Shown piece by piece: positions 32,983 through 42,511 of a stretch of 64,000 nucleotides of DNA (the stretch's first letter is position 1; every line of letters starts with the position of its first letter). The translations under genes were made by a program, and so were the position numbers. This stretch comes from Clostridiales bacterium (GTDB taxonomy: Bacteria; Bacillota; Clostridia; Oscillospirales; Oscillospiraceae). Location of the stretch: contig SFHJ01000003.1 in assembly GCA_004555655.1 (NCBI GenBank), forward strand, positions 9,599 through 73,598, given 5' to 3'. Below the pieces are notes generated by a model. It did not search any database. It saw nothing but the letters and a program-made list of their open reading frames with translations, and had not been told where the DNA came from.

Positions 32983-35220
32983 TCACTTGGTCTCCTTTTT
33001 GCTGTTTGCCGCGTAGAAGTTCATCAGACATCCGTCCAGCAGAATCTGCCGCTCATCGTCCGTCAGCTCCGGCAGGTGCAGAAGGATATCCTCCGCGCCA
33101 TCTTTTGTAATAACAGTAGCGGGCACGTCCTTTGCTCCCATTTCGATAGCCGCGCGGATACCGGGTACAAAGATATAGTCGTCGCACGAATAGTCAAACG
33201 CACGATCTTCGTCGATGGTGAAGGGCATCATGCCCCAGTTGATGCAGTTCGAGCGGTAGCGCTTGGTGGCAAACTCATAGCAGATGTTCGCGCATCCGCC
33301 AAGCACCCGCTGGCACGACGCGGCCTGCTCTCTGGCTGAGCCGTCGCCAGGCTTGTTCGCAAAAATGACCGAGCCGATCTGCGTATCTTTGAGCACGCCG
33401 GCAGAAATACCTGCACGCGCAAGCGCGTCCAATGTCTCCTGTCCCGGCTTTCCCGCCGCGCGCGAATCTTCCAGCCCGCGGATTTTCCCGGTTCTAGCCA
33501 CATACTGCGGTTCGCGGCGTGAGAGCGCAAATGTCGCCAGCTTCATGGGGTTAGAGCGGTAAGACGAAGTCTCGCCCGATGGGATCAGCTCGTCTGTGGT
33601 GGTCACGGGGTCGTGGATGACGCAGGCCAGCTTCATGAGAAGATTCTCTTTGAGTGCCGGAATCTTCGGCCATTCGGTGATGTTCGGCCCCAGAATCAGT
33701 TCGGCGTTTTCATCCGCCTTGCCGAAGCCAAAATAGCAGCGCTTTTCATACACGCTCTTATCGAACTGGTACGCATGCGGGGCCGGTTGTGTGTAGTCGA
33801 TCTCGGTCGCAGCCGTCAAAACGCCGTGGTTTCTCGCCGTCGCCGCAATCGAGCGCGCGTCCATCAGCACCACGCCCGCCAGCTGACCGTTTGCCGGCTT
33901 CGAGCCTTCGCGGTTCGGGAAGTTGCGTGTAGTATGGCGGATGGAAAGGCCGTTGTTGGCCGGTACGTCTCCGGCGCCAAAGCACGGGCCGCAGAAGCAG
34001 GGCTTGAACAGCGCGCCGGCTTCCAGCAGCTTTTCCTGCACGCCGTCCCGGATGAGCTGCAGATTGACCGGCACCGACGGCGGATAGACGGAGAGCGAAA
34101 AATAACCGTTTCCGACGTCATGTCCGTCAAGAATTGCTGCAGCCTCGGCAATGTTGTCGTACATGCCGCCAGAGCAGCCGGCGATCACGCCCTGATCGAC
34201 CCGGAGCTTGTCATCTTTCAGCTTGTCGGTGAGTTTGAGCTCCGCCTTGCCGCCGAACTGCTCAAGCGCCAGAAGCTCCGTCTGGCGCAGAATATCCGCG
34301 CCGTTTTCCTGCAGCTGACGAATGGTGAAGGCCCGTGAGGGATGGAACGGCAGCGCCGCCATCGGCTCGATTTCGGAAAGATCGATCTCGATCACGCGGT
34401 CATACTGTGCGCCTTCTTCCGGTTCGAGCTTCTGATAAGCATCTGCGCGGCCATGCGCGGCCAGATACTCCTCTACTTTTTCGTCCGTCTGCCAGATGGA
34501 GGACAGGCACGCCGTCTCGGTGGTCATGACGTCGATGCCGATGCGGTAGTCCATCGGGAGCTTCGCCACACCGGGGCCTGCAAATTCCAGCACACGGTTT
34601 TTTACAAAGCCGTTGTCATACACCGCGCCGCACAGCGCGATTGCCACATCGTGCGGGCCCACACCGCGGTTGGGCGTACCGGTGAGATACACCAGCACGA
34701 CCTCAGGCATGGCGATATCGTATGTATTGCTGAGCAGCTGCTTGACAATCTCCGGGCCGCCCTCGCCCACGCCCATCGTGCCCAGCGCGCCGTAGCGCGT
34801 GTGGCTGTCAGAGCCCAGGATCATGCGCCCGCAGCCGGTCATCATCTCTCTTGCGTACTGGTGGATGACCGCCTGATTGGCAGGCACATAGATGCCGCCG
34901 TATTTCTTCGCCGCGGACAGGCCGAACACGTGGTCGTCCTCATTGATCGTGCCGCCCACAGCACAGAGGCTGTTGTGGCAGTTGGTCATCACATACGGCA
35001 CTGGAAAGCGCGTAAGACCGCTGGCCTTGGCCGTCTGAATAATGCCGACATATGTGATGTCGTGTGAGATCAGACTGTCAAATTTGATGCGCAGCTGCGT
35101 ATCAGTGCCGCTGTTGTGGCTGTGCAGAATCCTCCAGGCAATGGTGCCTTCTTTTCTGCCGTCCGTTCCGGCAACGGGTCTTCCTCCGCGCCATACGGCT
35201 GTATCTTTGCTGAGTTGCAT
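32983..35220 (-). CDS. Aconitate hydratase (aconitase family, YbhJ-like)
   Basis: 745 residues. It isomerises citrate to isocitrate with a [4Fe-4S] cluster. Visible are TNCHNSLCAVGG, GSDSHTRYGALGTMGVGEGG, the cluster Cys in VIAGCSGGMYDN and in KPCFCGPCFGAGD, GLSIRHTTRNFPNREGS, and the swivelling C-terminal domain with YRSNCINWGMMPF. The length and order fit the YbhJ-like branch of hydratases rather than classical AcnA. Its neighbours, icd downstream and citrate synthase divergent, support a true aconitase role. ATG 35220 is in a short leader with AGAGG. Confidence 0.88.
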   Translation of the reverse strand: MQLSKDTAVWRGGRPVAGTDGRKEGTIAWRILHSHNSGTDTQLRIKFDSLISHDITYVGIIQTAKASGLTRFPVPYVMTNCHNSLCAVGGTINEDDHVFGLSAAKKYGGIYVPANQAVIHQYAREMMTGCGRMILGSDSHTRYGALGTMGVGEGGPEIVKQLLSNTYDIAMPEVVLVYLTGTPNRGVGPHDVAIALCGAVYDNGFVKNRVLEFAGPGVAKLPMDYRIGIDVMTTETACLSSIWQTDEKVEEYLAAHGRADAYQKLEPEEGAQYDRVIEIDLSEIEPMAALPFHPSRAFTIRQLQENGADILRQTELLALEQFGGKAELKLTDKLKDDKLRVDQGVIAGCSGGMYDNIAEAAAILDGHDVGNGYFSLSVYPPSVPVNLQLIRDGVQEKLLEAGALFKPCFCGPCFGAGDVPANNGLSIRHTTRNFPNREGSKPANGQLAGVVLMDARSIAATARNHGVLTAATEIDYTQPAPHAYQFDKSVYEKRCYFGFGKADENAELILGPNITEWPKIPALKENLLMKLACVIHDPVTTTDELIPSGETSSYRSNPMKLATFALSRREPQYVARTGKIRGLEDSRAAGKPGQETLDALARAGISAGVLKDTQIGSVIFANKPGDGSAREQAASCQRVLGGCANICYEFATKRYRSNCINWGMMPFTIDEDRAFDYSCDDYIFVPGIRAAIEMGAKDVPATVITKDGAEDILLHLPELTDDERQILLDGCLMNFYAANSKKETK

Positions 35221-35254
35221 GTCCTCTCGCCGCCTTTATATTATCGTTGAGACC

Positions 35255-35283
35255 AGTATAGCAGGTGTTCTCAAAATACGCAA
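35255..35283 (-). promoter_or_regulatory. Promoter of aconitase-icd
   Basis: TTGCGT (35283-35278) and TATACT (35260-35255) with a 17-bp spacer on the minus strand. Confidence 0.65.
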
Positions 35284-35290
35284 GATAGTA

Positions 35291-35315
35291 TGCAAGTTTT
35301 TTTACTAAACTTGCA
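35291..35315. promoter_or_regulatory. Operator-like palindrome between aconitase-icd and citrate synthase
   Basis: TGCAAGTTT-N7-AAACTTGCA, perfect 9-bp arms, 8 bp upstream of the aconitase -35 and about 70 bp upstream of the citrate synthase -35. A half-site-like ACTTGCA recurs at 35382-35388, over the citrate synthase -35. It suggests one dimeric regulator for both transcripts. Confidence 0.6.
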
Positions 35316-35383
35316 GTTTAATTTAGATATAGCGAGATCAGAATTAAAAAACGGTTTAGTTTTGAAGGAAAACAAAATAGTAC

Positions 35384-35412
35384 TTGCATTTTTGCTGGAT
35401 ATCCTGTAGAAT
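35384..35412 (+). promoter_or_regulatory. Promoter of citrate synthase
   Basis: TTGCAT (35384-35389) and TAGAAT (35407-35412) with a 17-bp spacer, 29 bp before the ATG at 35441. Confidence 0.65.
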
Positions 35413-35440
35413 AGGGAAAAAATCAGAGGAGGTACGCGTG

Positions 35441-36799
35441 ATGTCAGAACACAATGCGCTGCTGGAAAGCTATATCAGAAGTCTTGGAGCGAATATTGCA
35501 GCCGAGTATGCACTCACACCGGAGGCCTATCAGGACCAGTCCATCAAGCGCGGGCTGCGCAACGCCGACGGAACAGGCGTCGTCATCGGCATCAGCCACA
35601 TCGGCAGCGTGCAGGGCTACTATATTGAAGACGGCGTGCGCGTACCCATGCCCGGCCGGCTCTACTACCGCGGCATCAGCGTCGAAGACATTGTCGAGGC
35701 GCACCAGCAGGCGGGCACATTCGGCTATGAAGAGGTTTCGTATTTGCTGCTGCTCGGCAAGCTCCCCACACGGCTGCAGCAGCAGCAGTTCAACCAGATC
35801 CTTGCCTCTGCGCGCCAGATGCCCGCCGGCTTCACCGAGGACATCATCCTGAAAGCGCCCAGCCGCGATATCATGAACCAGCTTGCGCGCAGCGTCCTCG
35901 CACTCTACAGCTATGACGATGCGGCCGACGACACGTCGGCGGAAAACATTCTGCGCCAGTCCATTGAGCTCATCAGCCGCTTCCCTCTCATTGCGGCCAA
36001 CGCCTATGCCGCACAGCGGCACTACTTCGGCGGAGAATCGCTGTATCTGCACTATCCCTCGCCCGACCTCTCGGTCGCAGAAAACCTGCTGCGCATGACG
36101 CGCGCCGACACCAGCTACACCATGGAGGAGGCACACCTGCTCGATCTGATGCTCATTCTGCATGCCGAGCATTCCAGCAACAACTCCACCTTCGTCTGCC
36201 GCGCCATTTCGTCCTCCGGCACCGACACCTACAGCGCCATTGCCGGCGCGGTCGGCTCGCTCAAGGGACCGCTGCACGGCGGCGCGAACGCGCGCGTGCT
36301 GAAGATGTTCCGCGATATCAAGTCCAACGTGGGCGAAGCTCCGACCGATGCAGCGCTGGGCGCATACCTCGACCGGATACTGGACGGCGAAGCAAACGAC
36401 CGTTCGGGCAAGATTTACGGTCTTGGCCACGCAATCTACACCATGAGTGACCCGCGTGCCATCATCATCCAGCGCTATGCCGCCAGACTGGCCGAAATAA
36501 AAGGGCGGCTCGGCGATCTCGAGCTCATGGAGCGCGTGGAAAAGCTCGGTATTGAAAAAATCATGGCGCGCAAGCACCAGTCGATCCCCATGTGCGCCAA
36601 TGTTGACATGTACTCGGGTCTGATTTACAACATGCTGGGCATCCCCGAAGATCTGTATACGCCGCTGTTTGCCAGTGCGCGCATCGCGGGCTGGTGCGCG
36701 CACCGGCTCGAGGAGGTACTCACCGGAAACCGTATCATGCGTCCTGCTTACCGCTCCGCACTGAGAAAACAGCCCTATATCCCCATCGAGGCGCGGTAA
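35441..36799 (+). CDS. gltA: Citrate synthase
   Basis: 452 residues from the Met at 35441 (AGAGGAGG upstream); a Met in the same frame at 35384 overlaps the promoter. It condenses oxaloacetate and acetyl-CoA. Landmarks are LYYRGISVEDIVE, LILHAEHSSNNSTFVCR (active-site His), GSLKGPLHGGANARVLKM (second His), GLGHAIYTMSDPRA (third His with catalytic Asp region) and the C-terminal ARIAGWCAHRLEE. It diverges from aconitase-icd over a shared control region. Confidence 0.95.
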   Translation: MSEHNALLESYIRSLGANIAAEYALTPEAYQDQSIKRGLRNADGTGVVIGISHIGSVQGYYIEDGVRVPMPGRLYYRGISVEDIVEAHQQAGTFGYEEVSYLLLLGKLPTRLQQQQFNQILASARQMPAGFTEDIILKAPSRDIMNQLARSVLALYSYDDAADDTSAENILRQSIELISRFPLIAANAYAAQRHYFGGESLYLHYPSPDLSVAENLLRMTRADTSYTMEEAHLLDLMLILHAEHSSNNSTFVCRAISSSGTDTYSAIAGAVGSLKGPLHGGANARVLKMFRDIKSNVGEAPTDAALGAYLDRILDGEANDRSGKIYGLGHAIYTMSDPRAIIIQRYAARLAEIKGRLGDLELMERVEKLGIEKIMARKHQSIPMCANVDMYSGLIYNMLGIPEDLYTPLFASARIAGWCAHRLEEVLTGNRIMRPAYRSALRKQPYIPIEAR

Positions 36800-36812
36800 T
36801 TCCGACTCTTTG

Positions 36813-36844
36813 CTCCGGCTGCGCAAACGCGCAGCCGGAGTTTT
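36813..36844 (+). terminator. Terminator of citrate synthase
   Basis: CTCCGGCTGCGC / GCGCAGCCGGAG, 12-bp stem with AAAC loop, followed by TTTT. Confidence 0.85.
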
Positions 36845-36857
36845 CACGAAATTGTGG

Positions 36858-36886
36858 TTGATTTGTGCCGTGGAGCATGGTAGAAT
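36858..36886 (+). promoter_or_regulatory. Promoter of the glp operon
   Basis: TTGATT (36858-36863) and TAGAAT (36881-36886) with a 17-bp spacer, leaving a leader of about 92 nt before glpP. Confidence 0.65.
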
Positions 36887-36914
36887 ATTACCATCAGATC
36901 GATATTTTGAGACG

Positions 36915-36966
36915 AGAGCAGAACGAAGGCGGCCGGACACGGCCGGTGTGGTTTCTGCGCTCTTTT
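36915..36966 (+). promoter_or_regulatory. Leader hairpin before glpP, possible attenuator
   Basis: AGAGC and AGAA (36915-36923) pair with TTCT and GCTCT (36953-36963) around an inner CGGCCG/CGGCCG hairpin, followed by TTT. GlpP-type antiterminators are known to act on such leader terminators, so self-regulation is possible. The stem is interrupted and the T run short. Confidence 0.4.
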
Positions 36967-36984
36967 CATATCAGGAGGTGGATT

Positions 36985-37548
36985 ATGCAGCAGCGTTTTT
37001 TCGACGCGCTTCAGGAAAACCCCATCGTCGCGGCCATCCGCTCCGACGCGGATCTGTCCGACTGCCTTTTGACCGATGTGCGCGTGGTGTTCGTGCTCTA
37101 TGGCGACGTGTGCTCCATCTGCGGCATTGTCGAGCACATCAAAGCTGCCGGAAAGCTCGCGGTCGTGCATATCGACCTCATCACGGGTCTGGCCGCCAAG
37201 GAAATTGCGGTTGATTTTCTCAGCCGCAACACCCGCGCCGACGGTGTCATCTCCACGCGCCCGGCGCTCATCCAGCGGGCAAAAGAGCTGGGACTTTTTA
37301 CGCTGCTGCGCGTGTTCGTCATTGATTCCAGCGCGCTTTCTTCTGCGCTGAATGCAAAGCAGCTGCGCCCCGACGCGGTGGATATCCTGCCGGGGCTGAT
37401 GCCCGGCATCGTCCGCACAGTGCGTGAAAAGACAGGGCTCTGCGTGCTGACTGGCGGGCTTATCACGCAGAAACACGAGATTCTGCAGGCGCTTGACGCC
37501 GGCGCGCTTGCCATTTCCACGACAAACCCCGCCGTATGGCGGATGTAA
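36985..37548 (+). CDS. glpP: Glycerol-3-phosphate-responsive antiterminator
   Basis: 187 residues from the Met at 36985 (AGGAGG upstream). It matches the GlpP family: NPIVAAIRSDADLSDCLLTD, VFVLYGDVCSICGIVEHIK, KLAVVHIDLITGLAAKEIAVDFL, the phosphate-binding-like VDILPGLMPGIVRTV and GGLITQKHEILQALDAGALAISTT. In Bacillus it binds glycerol 3-phosphate and stops termination in leaders of glp mRNAs. Here it is the first gene before glpK, so it may sense the product of the kinase made next to it. Confidence 0.93.
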   Translation: MQQRFFDALQENPIVAAIRSDADLSDCLLTDVRVVFVLYGDVCSICGIVEHIKAAGKLAVVHIDLITGLAAKEIAVDFLSRNTRADGVISTRPALIQRAKELGLFTLLRVFVIDSSALSSALNAKQLRPDAVDILPGLMPGIVRTVREKTGLCVLTGGLITQKHEILQALDAGALAISTTNPAVWRM

Positions 37549-37567
37549 AAACGACAGGAGGGTTTCC

Positions 37568-39064
<1,497 letters not shown>

Positions 39065-39096
39065 CAACCACATACTTGCCCAAAGAGAAATGAGCG

Positions 39097-39146
39097 GGCA
39101 GTCCAGACCCCCTCCACCGGAAGGGGCGTTTGGGCTGCCTGTTTTT
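39097..39146 (+). terminator. Intercistronic terminator-like hairpin between glpK and the dehydrogenase genes
   Basis: GGCAGTCCA (39097-39105) pairs with TGGGCTGCC (39131-39139, one G-U), enclosing CCCCT/AGGGG, and is followed by TGTTTTTG. It looks like an intrinsic terminator inside the operon and could be a GlpP target or a partial terminator setting the gene ratio. Confidence 0.6.
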
Positions 39147-39166
39147 GTATGCGAAAGGAGAAGAAC

Positions 39167-40600
39167 ATGTACGACGTTGTCATTATCGGTGCCGGTGTGA
39201 CCGGCTGCGCCGTGGCGCGTGAGCTCTCGCGCTATCAGCTGCGCGCGTGCGTGCTGGAGCGCTGCGAGGACGTGTGCTGCGGCACATCCAAGGCCAACAG
39301 CGCCATCGTCCACGCGGGCTTCGACGCAAAACACGGCTCGAAAATGGCCGAACTGAATGTACGCGGCAGCCGGCTCATGCCCGAGTTCTGCCGTGAGCTG
39401 GACGTACCCTACCGGCGCAACGGAAGCCTTGTCGTCTGTATGGACGAGGCCGATCTTCCAAAACTACATGAACTCTATGAAAACGGCCTCAAAAACGGCG
39501 TGGAGCAGCTGGAGATCATAGGTGCTGAAACCCTGCGCACTCTGGAACCCAATATCAGCCTAAATGCCGTCGGCGCGCTCTACGCCCCGACCGGCGGCAT
39601 CGTCTGCCCGTTTACGCTCACCATAGCGCTGGCGGAAAACGCGTATGCAAACGGCGTTGCATTCCGGTTCAATACCGAGGTGGCCGCGCTGCACCGGGAA
39701 AACGGCCTCTGGCATATCCAGACGAACCGCGGCGAAGTTGTGTCGCGCTGCGTGGTGAACGCCGCCGGCGTGTACGCCGATACGCTTCACAATCTGGTGA
39801 GCGAAACGAAGCTGCACATCACGCCCCGGCGCGGCGAGTATATGCTGCTGGACCGAACGGCAGGCGCACATGTCAGCCATACCGTGTTCCAGCTGCCGGG
39901 AAAGCTCGGCAAGGGCGTGCTGGTCAGCCCTACGATCCACGGCAACCTGATCGTCGGGCCAACAGCCGAGGACATCTCCGACCGCGAGGGTACCGACACC
40001 ACGGCAAGCGGCCTTCACGAGCTGGCAGAAAAGGCGCAGCTTGCCGTCTCGGGTCTGCCTTTGCGGCAGGTCATCACCAGCTTTGCCGGGCTTCGCGCAC
40101 ATGAAGACGGGCACGAATTTGTGCTCGGCGAAGCAGACGGCGCACCGGGCTTTTTCGACTGCGCGGGCATTGAATCGCCGGGCCTGAGCGCTTCGCCCGC
40201 CATCGGACAGTTCACCGCAAAGCTGCTGCGCGAGAAGCTGAACCTCGCGGAAAAGCCTGACTTTATCGCCACGCGCGACGGCATACCCGATCCGAAATCA
40301 CTCTCGCCGGACGAATACCGCGCGCTCATAGCGCGCCAGCCCGCTTACGGCCAGATCGTCTGCCGCTGTGAGCAGGTCACCGAGGGCGAAATTCTCGACG
40401 CCATCCGCCGTCCGCTTGGCGCAAAAAGCGTCGACGGCGTGAAGCGCCGCACGCGCGCCGGGATGGGCCGGTGTCAGGCAGGCTTCTGCAGCGTACGCGT
40501 GATGGAGCTGCTGTCGCGCGAGTTGGGGATTTCCATGGACGCCGTCACAAAATGCGGCGGCGATTCGCGCTACATCACAGGCAAGCTGAAGGAGGGCTGA
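39167..40600 (+). CDS. glpA: FAD-dependent glycerol-3-phosphate dehydrogenase-like protein with [2Fe-2S] BFD domain
   Basis: 477 residues from the Met at 39167 (GAAAGGAG upstream). The DAO-type FAD domain starts VVIIGAGVTGCAVARELS. SKANSAIVHAGFDAKHGSK and FAGLRAHEDGHEF are typical of GlpA/GlpO-like enzymes. Residues about 395-450 form a BFD-like [2Fe-2S] domain with IVCRCEQVTEGEI and GMGRCQAGFC (four Cys). It oxidises glycerol 3-phosphate to dihydroxyacetone phosphate in anaerobes. With the two following genes it makes a three-subunit enzyme comparable to GlpABC. Confidence 0.88.
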   Translation: MYDVVIIGAGVTGCAVARELSRYQLRACVLERCEDVCCGTSKANSAIVHAGFDAKHGSKMAELNVRGSRLMPEFCRELDVPYRRNGSLVVCMDEADLPKLHELYENGLKNGVEQLEIIGAETLRTLEPNISLNAVGALYAPTGGIVCPFTLTIALAENAYANGVAFRFNTEVAALHRENGLWHIQTNRGEVVSRCVVNAAGVYADTLHNLVSETKLHITPRRGEYMLLDRTAGAHVSHTVFQLPGKLGKGVLVSPTIHGNLIVGPTAEDISDREGTDTTASGLHELAEKAQLAVSGLPLRQVITSFAGLRAHEDGHEFVLGEADGAPGFFDCAGIESPGLSASPAIGQFTAKLLREKLNLAEKPDFIATRDGIPDPKSLSPDEYRALIARQPAYGQIVCRCEQVTEGEILDAIRRPLGAKSVDGVKRRTRAGMGRCQAGFCSVRVMELLSRELGISMDAVTKCGGDSRYITGKLKEG

Positions 40601-40602
40601 GC

Positions 40603-41874
40603 ATGGAGCAGTTTGATATCATCGTCATCGGCGGCGGCCCGGCGGGCCTTGCAGCGGCTATCGCTGCGTATGACGCTGGCGTACACAGCATTCTTGTGCT
40701 CGAGCGTGAAGACCGGCTGGGCGGTATTTTGAACCAGTGCATCCACAACGGCTTCGGCCTGCACACCTTCGGCGAGGAGCTGACCGGCCCTGAGTACGCG
40801 CAGCGCTATATCGACCGGCTCATGGAGCGGAACATCGCATACCGCTGCGGCGCAGCGGTGCTGCACATTTCCCCGGAAAAGACCGTCACCGCAGTCAGCC
40901 GCGCAGACGGGCTCATGACGCTGCAGGCAAATGCGGTCATTCTTGCCATGGGCTGCCGTGAACGCAGCCGCGGCGCACTGAACATCCCGGGCTACCGCCC
41001 GGCAGGCATCTATTCCGCCGGCACAGCGCAGCGGCTCGTGAACATCAATGGTTTGATGCCAGGCAAACGCGTCGTCATTCTCGGCAGCGGCGATATCGGC
41101 CTCATCATGGCGCGGCGGCTGACGCTTGAGGGCGCGAAGGTAGAGGTCGTAGCCGAGCTCATGCCCTACTCCGGCGGGCTCAAGCGCAACATCGTCCAGT
41201 GTCTTGACGACTTCGGTATCCCGCTCAAGCTCAGTCACACGGTCGTTCAGATCGAAGGCAAAGAGCGCGTCTCGGGTGTCGTGATCGCGCAGGTAGACAC
41301 GCACGGCAAGCCCATCGCCGGCACAGAGGAGCACTACGACTGCGATACGCTGCTTCTTTCCTGTGGGCTCATCCCGGAAAACGAGCTCTCGCGTGCGCTC
41401 GGCGTGACGCTCAGCCCTGTGACGAATGGCCCGGTCGTGACCGAGCAGCTGCAGACGTCCGTCCCCGGCGTGTTTGCTGCGGGAAATGTGCTGCATGTAC
41501 ATGACCTTGTCGACTTTGTCAGCCAGGAGGCTGCAAGCGCCGGCCGCGCTGCGGCGGCATATGTTGCTGGCGGTTGCATAAAAACGCCGGACGCGGGCGT
41601 TGCCATCATGCTTGGCTCCGGTGTGCGCTACAGCGTTCCGGCGACGGTCGATCCAACGCGCGTCACAGACAATCTCACCATCCGCTTCCGTGTGGGCAGC
41701 GTGATGAAAAACAGGCGCGTGTGCCTGTATCTGAATGACACGCCCGTCCTTCGCAGGAAGCGTCCCGTGATGGCGCCGGGCGAGATGGAACAGTTGGTAC
41801 TGACCGAAGCGATGCTGCAGGAAAGCGCGCCGGTCAAAACAATCCGGATTGAAATTGAGGAGGCGGGGGCATGA
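40603..41874 (+). CDS. FAD/NAD(P)-dependent oxidoreductase, second subunit of the glycerol-3-phosphate dehydrogenase set
   Basis: 423 residues from ATG 40603 (GAAGGAGGG upstream). Two dinucleotide-binding folds: FAD at IIVIGGGPAGLAAAIAAY near 6-23 and NAD(P) at RVVILGSGDIGLIMARRLT. The second FAD motif is VPGVFAAGNVLHVHDLVDFV. In clostridial genomes this type lies between the GlpA-like gene and a DUF1667 gene, and the three are thought to form one complex in place of GlpABC. It probably passes electrons from the BFD-containing subunit to a carrier; the carrier is not known. Confidence 0.88.
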   Translation: MEQFDIIVIGGGPAGLAAAIAAYDAGVHSILVLEREDRLGGILNQCIHNGFGLHTFGEELTGPEYAQRYIDRLMERNIAYRCGAAVLHISPEKTVTAVSRADGLMTLQANAVILAMGCRERSRGALNIPGYRPAGIYSAGTAQRLVNINGLMPGKRVVILGSGDIGLIMARRLTLEGAKVEVVAELMPYSGGLKRNIVQCLDDFGIPLKLSHTVVQIEGKERVSGVVIAQVDTHGKPIAGTEEHYDCDTLLLSCGLIPENELSRALGVTLSPVTNGPVVTEQLQTSVPGVFAAGNVLHVHDLVDFVSQEAASAGRAAAAYVAGGCIKTPDAGVAIMLGSGVRYSVPATVDPTRVTDNLTIRFRVGSVMKNRRVCLYLNDTPVLRRKRPVMAPGEMEQLVLTEAMLQESAPVKTIRIEIEEAGA

Positions 41875-42233
41875 AAAGAGTACTTACCTGCATCGGCTGT
41901 CCGCTTGGCTGCCAGATCACAGTTGAGCTGCATGATGCGCAGATCATATCCGTTACCGGCAACACCTGCCGCCGCGGCAGCGAGTACGCGCGCAAGGAAG
42001 TCACGAATCCCACGCGCATCGTAACCAGCTCCGTACCTGTGACGGGCAGCTGCGGGCAGACGGCAATGGTCTCGTGCAAGACCGAGCACGACATACCAAA
42101 AAGCAAAGTTTTTGACGTGATTGCAGGCCTGAAAACCGTCCGCGTGCAAGCGCCTGTCAAAATCGGCGACGTACTGCTGAAAAATGCTGCGGGCACGGGC
42201 GTCGATGTCATCGCAACAAAAAATGTTTTTTGA
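41871..42233 (+). CDS. DUF1667 protein, third subunit of the glycerol-3-phosphate dehydrogenase set
   Basis: 120 residues, overlapping the previous stop by four bases (ATGA). Cys7, Cys10 and Cys14 (CIGCPLGC) plus Cys33 (NTCRRG) form a likely Fe-S or metal site. The rest, with VPVTGSCGQTAMVSCKT and VDVIATKNVF, is the DUF1667 pattern. It resembles the first module of molybdopterin oxidoreductases, but no other such domain follows. Translational coupling supports a one-to-one complex with the preceding flavoprotein. Confidence 0.88.
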   Translation: MKRVLTCIGCPLGCQITVELHDAQIISVTGNTCRRGSEYARKEVTNPTRIVTSSVPVTGSCGQTAMVSCKTEHDIPKSKVFDVIAGLKTVRVQAPVKIGDVLLKNAAGTGVDVIATKNVF

Positions 42234-42240
42234 ATCCGGA

Positions 42241-42269
42241 GCATATTTTCTTTCCTGCGTGGCATGCTA
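42241..42269 (+). promoter_or_regulatory. Possible forespore (sigma-G-type) promoter before the Asn/Gln-rich gene
   Basis: GCATA (42241-42245) and CATGCTA (42263-42269) are 17 bp apart. They fit the Bacillus sigma-G pattern GHATR-N18-CATNHTA except for one base of spacing. No good sigma-A promoter is seen here. Confidence 0.4.
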
Positions 42270-42309
42270 TTGCTGCGGATTTCCGCAATCCAAATTTGGA
42301 GGACGTAAC

Positions 42310-42468
42310 ATGAATACGCAGAATAACAATACCCAGAACCGCAACCAGAATCAGAACCGTACGCAGAACCAGAACAACAATCAGAACCGCACCCAGAACA
42401 GCAATCAGAACACCAACCAGAATCAGAACAAAAACGAGAACAAGAACGCCGCGCAGGAGCGCCGGTAA
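42310..42468 (+). CDS. Asn/Gln-rich mini-protein, possibly spore-related
   Basis: 52 residues from ATG 42310, with TTGGAGGA upstream and a perfect terminator after the stop. It has 22 Asn and 12 Gln (34 of 52 residues), arranged as loose TQN and NQN repeats, plus scattered Arg/Lys and no hydrophobic residues beyond the first Met and two Ala. It is too polar for a membrane peptide and too biased for a normal fold. The composition recalls gamma-type small acid-soluble spore proteins, which are Gln/Asn-rich amino-acid stores, but it lacks their repeat sequence. The sigma-G-like promoter upstream points the same way. Function is inferred only. Confidence 0.65.
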   Translation: MNTQNNNTQNRNQNQNRTQNQNNNQNRTQNSNQNTNQNQNKNENKNAAQERR

Positions 42469-42471
42469 ACA

Positions 42472-42511
42472 AAAATGCCGCTGCAAAGAACTCTCTTTGC
42501 AGCGGCATTTT
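42472..42511. terminator. Terminator after the Asn/Gln-rich gene and addA
   Basis: Perfect 17-bp stem AAAATGCCGCTGCAAAG / CTTTGCAGCGGCATTTT with a 6-nt loop. It is symmetric, so it can end both convergent transcripts, and it touches the addA stop. Confidence 0.85.

Noticed and set aside
35444..36940. 498-codon minus-strand frame opposite citrate synthase
   Set aside because: Shadow of gltA codon structure; runs through the gltA terminator.
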